Shown here piece by piece: positions 26,292-34,984 of a stretch of DNA of 64,000 bases; positions within the stretch are counted from its first letter, which is position 1, and every line of letters starts with the position of its first letter. Where the stretch lies: assembly GCF_002160525.1 (NCBI RefSeq), contig NZ_NFKT01000015.1, positions 1 to 64,000 on the forward strand, in the 5' to 3' direction. The notes beneath the pieces are model-generated. The model did not search any database. It was not told the DNA's origin and saw only the letters and a list, made by a program, of their open reading frames with translations. This DNA is from Lachnoclostridium sp. An169. GTDB taxonomy: Bacteria; Bacillota; Clostridia; Lachnospirales; Lachnospiraceae. A program made the translations under genes and the position numbers.

Positions 26292-26334
26292 AAAACCGGA
26301 CGGGAAGGGCAGGCTGCCTGGAGCGTCCGGTTTT
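26292..26334 (+). terminator. Terminator after the yneA-like gene
   Basis: AAAACCGGACG (26292-26302) and CGTCCGGTTTT (26324-26334) form an 11-bp stem with a structured 21-nt loop. Confidence 0.8.
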
Positions 26335-26383
26335 AAACTGAGAAATAGATCTATACGACAAATACCGATTTTTCCAAAAGATG

Positions 26384-26412
26384 TGGACGAAAGTCCGGGA
26401 ATTTGTTATAAT
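26384..26412 (+). promoter_or_regulatory. Promoter of the tyrosine recombinase
   Basis: TGGACG (26384-26389), 17 bp, TATAAT (26407-26412). Confidence 0.6.
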
Positions 26413-26471
26413 TATACAGGCACTAAGGAAAATCTGCAAATATGGAGTATAAAAATAAGAGGTAAACAGTT

Positions 26472-27566
26472 ATGCCACAGAAAAATGAAAACGCAAATGG
26501 AAACAATGGAAACGATACGAAAACCTATCAGGAACAGAAATATATAGACAACACGCTCAGGCTGCGGAATATTCTGAAGACGCTGCCGCCTTTTGCGAAG
26601 GATTATTTCCGCGCCATGGAGCCCGTAACGTCTGCCAGGACGCGGATTTCCTACGCATACGATATCCGGGTCTTTTTTCATTTTCTGATCGAAAATAACC
26701 CGGTTTACAGGGATTACACGATGGATCAGTTTACGGTCCATGATCTGGAGCGCCTGGAGCCCGTAGATATCGAGGAATATCAGGAATACCTGAAAGTATA
26801 TGAAAACGATGACAAACAGCTCACAAACACGGAAAAAGGACTTGCCAGGAAGATGTCCGCTCTGCGTAGTTTCTACGGTTACTATTTCAAACACCAGATG
26901 ATAACAAAGAATCCCACGCTTCTCGTGGATATGCCGAAGATCCATGACAAGGCGATTATCCGTCTGGACGCGGACGAGGTGGCGCTTCTTCTGGATTATG
27001 TTGACCATGGCGGGGACAACCTGACAGGACAGAGAAAAGTTTACTATGAGAAGACAAAGAACCGGGATCTGGCGATCCTTACTCTCCTGCTCGGCACCGG
27101 AATCCGAGTCTCAGAGTGTGTGGGGCTGGATATTCAGGATGTGGATTTCAAAAACAACGGGATTACTGTCACACGGAAAGGCGGCAATCAGATGGTCGTC
27201 TATTTCGGCGAGGAGGTGGAGAACGCTCTGAAAATGTATCTCTACACGACCCGGAAAACAACGGTTCCTCTTCCCGGACATGAAAATGCGCTTTTCCTGT
27301 CAACCCAGAGAAAACGTATGGGCGTTCAGGCTGTGGAAAATATGGTGAAGAAATACGCCCGCGAAGTGACGCCCAACAAGAAGATTACCCCCCACAAGCT
27401 GCGCAGTACATACGGCACGGCGCTCTACCGGGAAACCGGGGACATCTATCTTGTAGCGGACGTTCTCGGGCATAAGGATGTCAATACCACGAAAAAGCAC
27501 TATGCGGCAATCGATGAAAACCGCCGCAGACAGGCCGCCGGCGCTGTGAAACTCCGTGAAGTGTGA
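26472..27566 (+). CDS. Tyrosine recombinase, XerS-like
   Basis: 364 residues. The N-terminal SAM-like core-binding domain (about 30-165) is followed by the catalytic domain with Arg in GTGIRVSE, HKLRSTYG (HxxR), GHKDVNTTKKHY (His and the Tyr nucleophile). The segment KNRDLAILTLLLGTGIRVSE and the length resemble streptococcal XerS more than XerC/XerD (about 300). It is not next to phage genes or att-like repeats, so a housekeeping chromosome-dimer-resolution role is plausible but unproven. No dif-like 28-bp site was recognised upstream. Confidence 0.8.
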   Translation: MPQKNENANGNNGNDTKTYQEQKYIDNTLRLRNILKTLPPFAKDYFRAMEPVTSARTRISYAYDIRVFFHFLIENNPVYRDYTMDQFTVHDLERLEPVDIEEYQEYLKVYENDDKQLTNTEKGLARKMSALRSFYGYYFKHQMITKNPTLLVDMPKIHDKAIIRLDADEVALLLDYVDHGGDNLTGQRKVYYEKTKNRDLAILTLLLGTGIRVSECVGLDIQDVDFKNNGITVTRKGGNQMVVYFGEEVENALKMYLYTTRKTTVPLPGHENALFLSTQRKRMGVQAVENMVKKYAREVTPNKKITPHKLRSTYGTALYRETGDIYLVADVLGHKDVNTTKKHYAAIDENRRRQAAGAVKLREV

Positions 27567-27589
27567 TTGATTGCTACTGATATTTATTC

Positions 27590-27618
27590 TTGTATTTATG
27601 CCGGGATCTCAGTATAAT
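27590..27618 (+). promoter_or_regulatory. Promoter of the ttcA-like gene
   Basis: TTGTAT (27590-27595), 17 bp, TATAAT (27613-27618). Confidence 0.6.
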
Positions 27619-27700
27619 ATATGACTGGAGCGTAATTCCGGGATAAACTCTGCGGAATACAGAAACTATCAAAAAGTGACGATGGAGTGATTAGAGTACA

Positions 27701-28435
27701 ATGCAGTTACAGAGATTACTGAGCTTTACAAGAAAAGCTGTTGACGAATATGAAATGATCCAGGAGGGCGACCATATTGCGGTAGGTATCTCCGGAGGAA
27801 AGGACAGCCTGACGCTTCTGTGCGCCCTGCACGGCCTGAAGCGCTTTTACCCGAAGAAATTTGAACTCAGCGCCATAACGGTGGATCTGGGGTTCGAGGA
27901 TTTTGATCTTTCCCCGATTCAGGAAATGTGCCGGGAGATGGATGTCCCTTATACAATCGTCAAGTCGGATATCTATAATATTCTTTTTAACGTGCGCAAG
28001 GAGTCGAATCCCTGCTCTCTCTGCGCAAAGATGAGAAAAGGAGCGCTCAACCAGGCAATCAAGGAGGCGGGATGCAACAAGGTGGCATATGCCCATCATA
28101 AGGACGATATTATCGAAACCATGCTTCTCTCCCTGATCTTTGAAGGCAGGTTCCACTCCTTTTCCCCGAAGACCTATCTGGACCGCATGGATCTGACGGT
28201 GATCCGCCCCATCATGTTTGTGGACGAGATGGATGTCATCGGGTTTAAAAACAAATATGATCTTCCGGTGGTAAAGAGCAAATGTCCGGTGGACGGATAC
28301 ACGAAGCGGCAGTATGCCAAAGAGCTTCTTCATCAGCTCAACCATGACCATCCCGGCGCCAAAGAGCGCATGTTCCATGCAATTCTGAACGGAAATATTC
28401 AGGGATGGCCGGAGCGGGTAATTCATACCCGATGA
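27701..28435 (+). CDS. TtcA-family tRNA 2-thiolation ATPase
   Basis: 244 residues. PP-loop SGGKDSLTLL at about 32-41, and CSLCAKMRKGAL with the CxxC that, with a third Cys (KSKCPVDG), can bind the Fe-S cluster used by TtcA enzymes. TtcA makes 2-thiocytidine at tRNA position 32; the TilS lysidine family shares the loop but not the CxxC. Single-gene unit. Confidence 0.82.
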   Translation: MQLQRLLSFTRKAVDEYEMIQEGDHIAVGISGGKDSLTLLCALHGLKRFYPKKFELSAITVDLGFEDFDLSPIQEMCREMDVPYTIVKSDIYNILFNVRKESNPCSLCAKMRKGALNQAIKEAGCNKVAYAHHKDDIIETMLLSLIFEGRFHSFSPKTYLDRMDLTVIRPIMFVDEMDVIGFKNKYDLPVVKSKCPVDGYTKRQYAKELLHQLNHDHPGAKERMFHAILNGNIQGWPERVIHTR

Positions 28436-28480
28436 GCCGAATGCCGAAAGAAATGCGGAAAAAGAATAACTGAAAAACAG

Positions 28481-28540
28481 AAAATGCGGATGCTCAGATT
28501 ATATGTAAATTCAATATTCTGAGTATCCGCATTTTCATTT
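28481..28540. terminator. Terminator between ttcA-like and cytidylate-kinase-like genes
   Basis: The 18-base arms 28481-28498 and 28518-28535 pair with one mismatch, followed by a T-rich run. It can serve both converging genes. Confidence 0.8.
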
Positions 28541-28569
28541 TATTTTTTTTAGGAGGAGTTTTTTTAATA

Positions 28570-29217
28570 TCAGATTTTCCGGTCTTCTCTCTTTATCTGT
28601 TCCTTTCTCAGCACATATTCCTCGATCATCTTAGCTGTCCCTTCAATGCCCAGCTCTGCGCTGTTCAGACAGAGCTCATAGCTCTCTGCATCCGACCACT
28701 TTTTGTTGGTGTAATAATTATAATAGCTGGAGCGCTTTTTATCTGTCTTGATGATCAGATCTTTTGCCTTGGCGTCTGTCAGATCATAGATCCGTGCGAT
28801 ACGACGGATTCTTGTATCCATATCTGCGTGGATAAATACACTGACGACGTTTTTGTAGGACTCCAGAGCGTAATCAGCACATCTTCCGACCAGAATACAG
28901 GGACCTTCATCGGCAATCTTTTTGATCGCGTCAAACTGTGCGAGAAACACCTTGTGGTTGATCGGCATGTCTGTGTAGCTGTTGCCGGAATATCCGAGGG
29001 AATAGGTATCCATCACGAGAGAATAAAGAAAGCTGTTCGTCGGCTTTTCGTCGTGAGTCTCGAATATTTCCTCGCAGATCCCGCTTTCTTTGGCCGCTCT
29101 GGCAAGCATCTCCTTGTCATAGAGTTTAATTTCAAAATCTTCCGCAATCCTGCGCCCGATTTCCCGGCCTGCACTTCCAAACTGCCGTCCGATTGTAATG
29201 ATCGTATTTGTTTTCAT
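28570..29217 (-). CDS. Cytidylate kinase-like family protein
   Basis: 215 residues. The P-loop-like GRQFGSAGREIG at 9-20 has the cytidylate-kinase-like (AAA_26) form, where GRx(Y/F)GSGG replaces the normal Walker A of Cmk. LVGRCADYAL and the Arg-rich lid RIRRIARIY follow. Substrate uncertain; not the housekeeping Cmk. Common as a single gene in gut Clostridia. Confidence 0.78.
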   Translation of the reverse strand: MKTNTIITIGRQFGSAGREIGRRIAEDFEIKLYDKEMLARAAKESGICEEIFETHDEKPTNSFLYSLVMDTYSLGYSGNSYTDMPINHKVFLAQFDAIKKIADEGPCILVGRCADYALESYKNVVSVFIHADMDTRIRRIARIYDLTDAKAKDLIIKTDKKRSSYYNYYTNKKWSDAESYELCLNSAELGIEGTAKMIEEYVLRKEQIKREDRKI

Positions 29218-29296
29218 AATTAGCCACTCTCCTTTGCGTCAGCATATATTGTGATTTTGCATAAAAAACAGTGCTTCAATCACTTACTATATGACT

Positions 29297-29325
29297 ATTA
29301 TAACGAGAAAAAAGGAAAATGACAA
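29297..29325 (-). promoter_or_regulatory. Promoter of the cytidylate-kinase-like gene
   Basis: Minus strand: TTGTCA (29325-29320), 17 bp, TATAAT (29302-29297). Confidence 0.75.
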
Positions 29326-29387
29326 TATTAAAATAAATTCTTCTTCATTCTCTTATGATTTTGCCGGCGCTCTGTGCTGTTATTCCG

Positions 29388-30305
29388 TCAGCCCCGGCTC
29401 TTCCTCAGACGTTCAAGAAGCTCTGTAAAATACTGGGGAAGCGGCGCGTCGAATTCCATATATTCCCCTGTAACCGGATGACGTATCCCGAGAATCTTGG
29501 CATGGAGCGTCTGTCCCTGAAGCTTAAAAGGGCATCTGGAAGGTCCGTATACCGCGTCACCGAGCAGCGGATGACCGATACTCGCCATGTGGACACGGAT
29601 CTGGTGTGTGCGCCCGGTTTCAAGCTCACACTCAATATAAGTATAGTCTCCATACCGTTCAAGGACTCTGTAGTGGGTGACAGCCGGACGCCCGTTTACC
29701 GCTTTTGTACTCATTTTCTTCCGGTCTGTCGGATGTCTTCCTATAGGAGCATTTACAGTTCCGGAATCTTCCTTTATATTTCCGCAGACAACCGCGTGGT
29801 ACCGCCTTGTAATAGAGTGTTCCTTCAGCTCCTCAGCCAGAATCTGATGGGCGTGATCCGTCTTGCAGACAAGCAGGGAACCTGTGGTGTCCATATCAAT
29901 CCGGTGGACGATCCCGGGGCGCAGAACGCCGTTGATCCCGGAAAGACGGTCCCGGCAGTGATACAGAAGGGCATTTACCAGAGTGTGGCTGTAATGCCCG
30001 GGGGACGGATGAACAACCATCCCTTTCGGTTTGTTTACCACCAGGATTTCGTCGTCCTCGTAAAGAATATCGAGGGGGATATCCTCTGGGACGATGTCCA
30101 GTGGTTCCGGATCCGGAATTTCCACACAGATTCTGTCGCCGGAAGATACCTTATAATTTGATTTTGCCGGATTATCATTTACGGTAATACTTCCGTTTTT
30201 CAGAAGTTTCTGGATATAAGAACGGGAAAGGTCATTGAGCTTTCCGCACAGAAAACGGTCAATCCTTTCCCCTGACAGATCTGCAGTCAGATTAATCTGT
30301 TCCAT
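29388..30305 (-). CDS. rluD: 23S rRNA pseudouridine synthase RluD
   Basis: 305 residues. S4 domain at about 12-75, then the synthase domain with GIVHRIDMDTTGSLLV carrying the catalytic Asp, and TGRTHQIRVHMASIGHPLLGD. Size and its place directly after lspA match YlyB/RluD of Bacillota. It is the last gene of the operon. Confidence 0.92.
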   Translation of the reverse strand: MEQINLTADLSGERIDRFLCGKLNDLSRSYIQKLLKNGSITVNDNPAKSNYKVSSGDRICVEIPDPEPLDIVPEDIPLDILYEDDEILVVNKPKGMVVHPSPGHYSHTLVNALLYHCRDRLSGINGVLRPGIVHRIDMDTTGSLLVCKTDHAHQILAEELKEHSITRRYHAVVCGNIKEDSGTVNAPIGRHPTDRKKMSTKAVNGRPAVTHYRVLERYGDYTYIECELETGRTHQIRVHMASIGHPLLGDAVYGPSRCPFKLQGQTLHAKILGIRHPVTGEYMEFDAPLPQYFTELLERLRKSRG

Positions 30306-30320
30306 CTGATTCTCCTTTTC

Positions 30321-30878
30321 CTAATTCTCCTTTTTGCTTTCATCCTGCGTCCCGTTCTTCTTCCCGGATTTGAGAAAATCAAAGTCGCTGTCATCCCTGT
30401 AATAGAAAGAGATAAGAAGTACGAAAGAGATGCAGGAAATCACCACATAGCAGTCCGCAACATTAAAAATCGGGAAATCGATCAGCTTGAAATAGAGAAA
30501 GTCGATTACGTAATTCAGTCTGAGCCGGTCAATCATATTTCCCACGGCTCCGGCACAGAGGAGAACCGCACAGATACGGAGCGGATAATACTTCTTCTCG
30601 TGCGGGAGTTTACCGTACAGATAAGCAAATATAATGAAAATTGCCGCTGCACCGATCACAAAGACGAACTGCCGGTTCTGCATCAGCCCGAAAGCCGCAC
30701 CGCGGTTTTCCAGATAGTGAAATTCGAATACCCCGTCAATTACCGTAAACGGCTGAGCATTTTTCAAAAATAGAACAGCCAGATATTTTGTGAGCTGGTC
30801 GGCAAAAACAGCCACCGCAAACCCGGCAAGTGCCAGTAGATAACTTGTAATATTTTTTCTTTTCTGCAAAGCATTCAT
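30321..30878 (-). CDS. lspA: Lipoprotein signal peptidase (signal peptidase II)
   Basis: 185 residues with four membrane helices. Signature blocks: DQLTKYLA, NRGAAFGLMQ, GNMIDRL and FNVADC, with the two catalytic Asp in the last two. The C-terminal about 25 residues are charged and extend beyond the normal 160. It removes signal peptides from prolipoproteins. An ATG at 30874 is out of frame; the ATG at 30878 is used. Confidence 0.95.
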   Translation of the reverse strand: MNALQKRKNITSYLLALAGFAVAVFADQLTKYLAVLFLKNAQPFTVIDGVFEFHYLENRGAAFGLMQNRQFVFVIGAAAIFIIFAYLYGKLPHEKKYYPLRICAVLLCAGAVGNMIDRLRLNYVIDFLYFKLIDFPIFNVADCYVVISCISFVLLISFYYRDDSDFDFLKSGKKNGTQDESKKEN

Positions 30879-30943
30879 TCTGATATGTCCATCCTTACTG
30901 AGTAATTTCGTCTGTTCTGCAACACATGTCTGTAAATCCGCTA

Positions 30944-31744
30944 CTACACATATCTGCGGACAGAGACGGTAATCCGGTTCTTGCGGGTTGTCCCCTGCGT
31001 TCCCTCGAATCGAAACTTTCCCATTCCGCGCACAGAAACAATATCGCCGTCTTTGAGCTGGTATCCGTTGCTTGTGATAAGTTTCCCGTTTACAAAGACC
31101 CTGCCGCCCTCGATCAGGCCGGAAAGCCTGGATCTGGAGGAAGAAAAGGCGAGGGCTAACAGACTGTCAAGCCTTACGGACGCTACAGTGCCCCTGATCT
31201 CCTCGTAACGCGGCGTATAGTCAAAGTCCTGAATATCAATGGAATCCAGTCTGACAGAGGTGTGACGCACTCTTGTAAGCTCTTCCTTCAGGAAGAATTC
31301 CAGATCCCGGTGTACGAAAATAACGGCGTCGCTGCCGTCTATGAGGATATCCCCGGTTTTGGAACGGTCGATTCCCAGGTTGAGCACTGCGCCGAGATAA
31401 TCCCTGTGCGACATCTCCCCGGCAAATTTCCGGTTCAGGGGAGAGATTTTCACTGCACAGAAAGGAAAATCCAGTTCCTCCATAGTGAGTTCTGATTTTC
31501 CGTAACGCAAATAAAGAGCATCAGGGATGAATGCCGCCATCTGACGCTCTGCCATAAAATACCCGCCAAAAGATCTGTAGCCTGTAAAAAGTCTGTCTTT
31601 TGGCAGGGTATGTAAAATATTCTGCTCATTCAGATTCAGAAAATCCGTATATGTAATAATCTCGCGCTGATATGCCAACCGGGAAAGCTCGATAAAACGT
31701 TTTTCCAGCATCTGCACATCTTTTTCCTGACTGTCTCTGTACAT
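30944..31744 (-). CDS. ylmH: S4-domain RNA-binding protein YlmH
   Basis: 266 residues from the ATG at 31744 (AGGA six bases upstream); a TTG at 31750 is in frame. The C-terminal S4 domain (about 185-245: RLDSLLALAFSSSRSRLSGLI) and the YlmH N-terminal region (AFIPDAL, FPFCAVKISPLN, HRDYLGAVLNLGIDRSKTGDIL) are clear. YlmH/DivIVA-associated protein has recently been tied to rescue of stalled ribosomes. Follows sepF by 8 bp as in the ylm cluster. Confidence 0.9.
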   Translation of the reverse strand: MYRDSQEKDVQMLEKRFIELSRLAYQREIITYTDFLNLNEQNILHTLPKDRLFTGYRSFGGYFMAERQMAAFIPDALYLRYGKSELTMEELDFPFCAVKISPLNRKFAGEMSHRDYLGAVLNLGIDRSKTGDILIDGSDAVIFVHRDLEFFLKEELTRVRHTSVRLDSIDIQDFDYTPRYEEIRGTVASVRLDSLLALAFSSSRSRLSGLIEGGRVFVNGKLITSNGYQLKDGDIVSVRGMGKFRFEGTQGTTRKNRITVSVRRYV

Positions 31745-31752
31745 GTTCAATC

Positions 31753-32301
31753 CTAATATCTGCCTCTCACACTCGGTGTTTCCATCGAACCGCCGAGAAG
31801 ATCCTGAAGATCACCGGAAATATCAACGTTGGTAGGCGTCACAAGGAAGATATAATTAGAGATCTTCTGCAGGTTTCCGCTGATTGCAAAAGTAGCGCCC
31901 GAGATAAAATCGATAATTCTCTGCGCAATCTCGAGATCCATGCCTTCAAGATTCAGAATAACCGTGCGCCCGGAGAGCAGTGTCTCTGTAATCTCCCTGG
32001 AATCATCAACGGAAGTCGGTTTCACAACACAGACTTCCATGTTGCCGCCTCTCTTCTGGGCAGGCTGTCTCATCGGAGTTACCTTACTGCTGCTGCTTCC
32101 CGCAGGCTGGTACTTCTTCTCCTCTTCCATGTCAAAGTCGTCATAGTTCTCTTCTTTTGCATTTTTCTTTCCGAACAGGGAACGACGGGGCTTCTCTTCA
32201 TAATCATCGTCATAATACTCGTCATCATCATAAAACTCATCGTCATCGTAGTCATCGTCGTTCAATTTCATGATGTCCAGAAATTTATCAAATACACCCA
32301 T
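31753..32301 (-). CDS. sepF: Cell division protein SepF
   Basis: 182 residues from the ATG at 32301 (AGGAGTG upstream), not from an upstream in-frame codon. N-terminal amphipathic helix (MGVFDKFLDIM) for membrane binding, a very acidic Asp/Tyr stretch (residues 15-40), then the SepF fold (about 85-170: VCVVKPTSVDDSREITETLLSG, FLVTPTNVDISG). It bundles FtsZ and tethers it to the membrane. Confidence 0.93.
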   Translation of the reverse strand: MGVFDKFLDIMKLNDDDYDDDEFYDDDEYYDDDYEEKPRRSLFGKKNAKEENYDDFDMEEEKKYQPAGSSSSKVTPMRQPAQKRGGNMEVCVVKPTSVDDSREITETLLSGRTVILNLEGMDLEIAQRIIDFISGATFAISGNLQKISNYIFLVTPTNVDISGDLQDLLGGSMETPSVRGRY

Positions 32302-32318
32302 TTTTACACTCCTATCTT

Positions 32319-32336
32319 GCATGCGATGGCGCATGC
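32319..32336 (-). promoter_or_regulatory. Hairpin in the sepF 5' leader
   Basis: GCATGCG, loop of four, CGCATGC: a perfect 7-bp stem ending a few bases before the sepF ribosome site AGGAGTG. It may affect initiation or mark an RNA processing point. Confidence 0.45.
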
Positions 32337-32408
32337 AGCCTTCTTTTTTTCATACTTTCTGTTCCAGGCTCTGCTGAAGATCAGCGGGACACAGCGACGC
32401 CGGCAGAT

Positions 32409-33101
32409 CTATACAGCATAATTTCTGGCACCAAAGATACCGGTTCCGACACGTACCATAGTAGCGCCCTCTTCGATCGCAACCTCGTAGTCATTGGTCA
32501 TCCCCATCGAAAGTATGCTCACAGTAACATTATCAATGTTTTTATCGTTAATGTCAACAGATAATTTATGTAAATCTGCGAAAACTGTACGATTTTTTTC
32601 GGGATTTTCAACAAAAGGCGCAATTGTCATTAAACCTTTCACTCTGATATGGGGAAATTCTGAAATCTTTTCGATGAAAGGAATCACCTCTTCTGTTTTC
32701 AGCCCGAACTTGCTCTCCTCTTCCGCAACGTTTACCTCGACCAGAATATCCATGACTTTCCCATGCTTGGCTGCTTCTTTCTCAATTGTTTCGGCAAGTT
32801 TCAGAGAATCTACGGAGTGGATGAGATCGACTTTGTCGATGATATATTTTACCTTATTTGTCTGAAGATGTCCGATCATGTGCCAGTGAATATCCCGGGG
32901 AAGCGCCTCGTATTTTTCTGTCAGTTCCTGGACTTTGTTCTCTCCGAATACACGTATACCAAGATCATATGCCTCTTTCAACACTTCCACCGGCTTTGTC
33001 TTGCTGACTGCAATCAGGGTGACATCGTCCCTGTTCCGCCCTGCCCTGTCGCAGGCTGCCTGAATCTTCTGTTCCACATCCTCCAGCTGATCTTTCAACA
33101 T
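32409..33101 (-). CDS. yggS: YggS-family PLP homeostasis protein
   Basis: 230 residues, the alanine-racemase-like barrel with PLP Lys in LIAVSKTKP, IHWHMIGHLQTNKVK, and SMGMTNDYEVAIEEGATMVRVGTGIFG. YggS/YlmE handles free PLP. It is the ylmE equivalent upstream of sepF. Confidence 0.95.
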   Translation of the reverse strand: MLKDQLEDVEQKIQAACDRAGRNRDDVTLIAVSKTKPVEVLKEAYDLGIRVFGENKVQELTEKYEALPRDIHWHMIGHLQTNKVKYIIDKVDLIHSVDSLKLAETIEKEAAKHGKVMDILVEVNVAEEESKFGLKTEEVIPFIEKISEFPHIRVKGLMTIAPFVENPEKNRTVFADLHKLSVDINDKNIDNVTVSILSMGMTNDYEVAIEEGATMVRVGTGIFGARNYAV

Positions 33102-33151
33102 TATCTGTTCCTCCTGTCTTTATATATGTTATTGTAAATGATCAAACGGCG

Positions 33152-34576
33152 CTATTGAAATACAACCTCGTCCGGATCAACGGTACTGCCGTCCTGGACA
33201 ATATGATCGTAATTCGACAGCCCGTAGCTGTCCCCTTCCTGTACAATGTAAAACTCATCGCTCTCGCAGAGGATTGTAACCTTCCGGAATACGGCATAGC
33301 CCCGGTTGATGTTATACACGCCGGTCAGCGGCTTCACCGCCCCGACGGTAAACGTCTCCGTGGAATCCGGCCGGATCAGAATATCGCCCTCTTTCAGCTC
33401 GTCCCGGCTTAAATATACTTCCCCGTCTTCCGATGTAGAATAGATGCCCACGCTTTGGAAGGTGGCGTTTCCATTCCCGTCAGAAATCATGACTCCATTG
33501 GAAGAACTGTTCCCTCCCGTGGTAATATATTCCCCGGGAACTACAAAGAAATCTTCCTCCACAACCGATGAACGGGGAATCTTAAGACCGCTTTCATCTT
33601 CCAGAATCAGCTCAATGTTCAGGTAACGCTCCTCAGCGTAGCGGATCATGGAATTGTCAAAATCAAGACGCCCGTAAGATTTTCCGTCCTTTTCTATAAT
33701 GGAAAACCCGGCGACCATTGTCTCGCTGTCCTTGTCGATGCGCACGCGGATCCGTGACACTTCATCCTCTGCAAGTTCGGCAGCGGTTTCATCGGAAAGA
33801 GGGACGATGACCGACCAGTTGTCAGAGGTGATCAGGCGGTATACGGGATCGCCGGTCTGCACCTTCATCTGGTCCTGCAGGAGCGTGTTTTCATAATCTG
33901 AACGGTCAAAATCCTTTTCCGTAAAATTCTCCGCAGTCAGACTCTCGCAGCCGTCCACCGTAAATGCAACGATTCCGTCCCGGGAAGTCTGGTAAGAAGT
34001 GACATTCTGACCGCTGGCGGCAATCGCAGCCCCGATATAATCTGTCTTTGTCTCACTGAGAGCATCCTGCAGTGAGGAGATGACTTCATTTTTTAATGTG
34101 TATACAGAAGAAAAGTCATTCTCCCGATAATTTTCATTGAAATTCTGAATCTGAAGAACGATGGCAGACTGCACCTCCGCGTTGAGTTCTGCGGTGGAGG
34201 TATCCGTCTGACCGGTGTTTTCCCGGGGCTCAAGCCGGTTCGGGGAAAGCGCGTAAATATTGCTTCCCGCTTTCACTTTACTGTTTTCGTTCTGGTAGTA
34301 GATCACATATCCGTTTCCCTCCGAGAGCACAGCCGTCTCTTCCCGGATTACCAGGCCGGTATAGGAGTTGTCCCGGACAATACTCCCCTCTCTCACTTCA
34401 TAAGCCGCGATCTGCGTCCCTGTAAGAGAGCGGATGACCGTGACGATAAGATAGAGAAAGATAATGGCAAAAAGGAGAAGTCCGACGTTAAATTCCCGTT
34501 TGTTTCTGTATTTTTTTATGCTGACCGATTTATTTTTTTTCTCTGCCAAAATGGGATAAACCTCCTGCATATTCAT
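33152..34576 (-). CDS. HlyD-type membrane-anchored protein
   Basis: 474 residues. Short cytoplasmic N-terminus, a membrane helix (about 28-48), then a long extracytoplasmic region containing a half barrel-sandwich/lipoyl-like segment (GSIVRDNSYTGLVIREETAVLSEGNGYVIYYQNENSKVKAG is the typical adaptor hairpin start). No partner ABC transporter is nearby. Position in front of yggS-sepF is common in Lachnospiraceae and may point to a cell-envelope or division role. Function unknown. Confidence 0.75.
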   Translation of the reverse strand: MNMQEVYPILAEKKNKSVSIKKYRNKREFNVGLLLFAIIFLYLIVTVIRSLTGTQIAAYEVREGSIVRDNSYTGLVIREETAVLSEGNGYVIYYQNENSKVKAGSNIYALSPNRLEPRENTGQTDTSTAELNAEVQSAIVLQIQNFNENYRENDFSSVYTLKNEVISSLQDALSETKTDYIGAAIAASGQNVTSYQTSRDGIVAFTVDGCESLTAENFTEKDFDRSDYENTLLQDQMKVQTGDPVYRLITSDNWSVIVPLSDETAAELAEDEVSRIRVRIDKDSETMVAGFSIIEKDGKSYGRLDFDNSMIRYAEERYLNIELILEDESGLKIPRSSVVEEDFFVVPGEYITTGGNSSSNGVMISDGNGNATFQSVGIYSTSEDGEVYLSRDELKEGDILIRPDSTETFTVGAVKPLTGVYNINRGYAVFRKVTILCESDEFYIVQEGDSYGLSNYDHIVQDGSTVDPDEVVFQ

Positions 34577-34585
34577 AACTTAGAC

Positions 34586-34614
34586 AGTATAACATTTCTT
34601 CATGTATATTTCCA
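34586..34614 (-). promoter_or_regulatory. Promoter of the HlyD-type/ylm operon
   Basis: Minus strand: TGGAAA (34614-34609), 17 bp, TATACT (34591-34586) with a TGN extension. Confidence 0.6.
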
Positions 34615-34663
34615 GTTTTTACGGTAATAATAAAATCATTGACATGGAAAAGGAGGAAATAAC

Positions 34664-34867
34664 ATGAAATGGTTTGATTATACCGCTCTGACACTTGTTA
34701 TCATCGGTGCTGTGAACTGGCTTCTGATCGGACTGTTCCGCTTCGATCTTGTGGCGTTCCTGTTCGGCGACCTGAGCTGGCTTTCCAGGATTGTCTACAC
34801 GATCGTAGGGCTGTGTGGTCTGTACCTTATCAGCCTGTACGGCAGAATCAGAGGCATGTCAGAATAA
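34664..34867 (+). CDS. DUF378 small membrane protein
   Basis: 67 residues with two hydrophobic helices: KWFDYTALTLVIIGAVNWLL and SRIVYTIVGLCGLYLISL. The motif GAVNWLLIGLF is the DUF378 signature. Strong RBS AAAAGGAGG. Function unknown. Ends before a terminator shared with the convergent dac gene. Confidence 0.85.
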   Translation: MKWFDYTALTLVIIGAVNWLLIGLFRFDLVAFLFGDLSWLSRIVYTIVGLCGLYLISLYGRIRGMSE

Positions 34868-34916
34868 AGGAGATCACATCTGCAAAAAAAGGATCACATC
34901 CGCAGGATGATCACAA

Positions 34917-34943
34917 CAAAAGCCTTCCGCGCGGAAGGCTTTT
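34917..34943. terminator. Bidirectional terminator
   Basis: AGCCTTCCGC joined to GCGGAAGGCT (34921-34940), with AAAA before and TTT after, between two converging genes. Confidence 0.8.
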
Positions 34944-34984
34944 GCATTTCCATTCATTCTCACCGGCTTATGCGTCACATAGTC

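Noticed and set aside
26335-26471. dif-like site upstream of the tyrosine recombinase
   Set aside because: No 28-bp imperfect palindrome of the XerCD or XerS type could be found; only a promoter is visible.
27990-28030. tRNA-like T-arm string near the ttcA-like gene
   Set aside because: Lies inside coding sequence for the CxxC motif and has no matching acceptor or D-arm.
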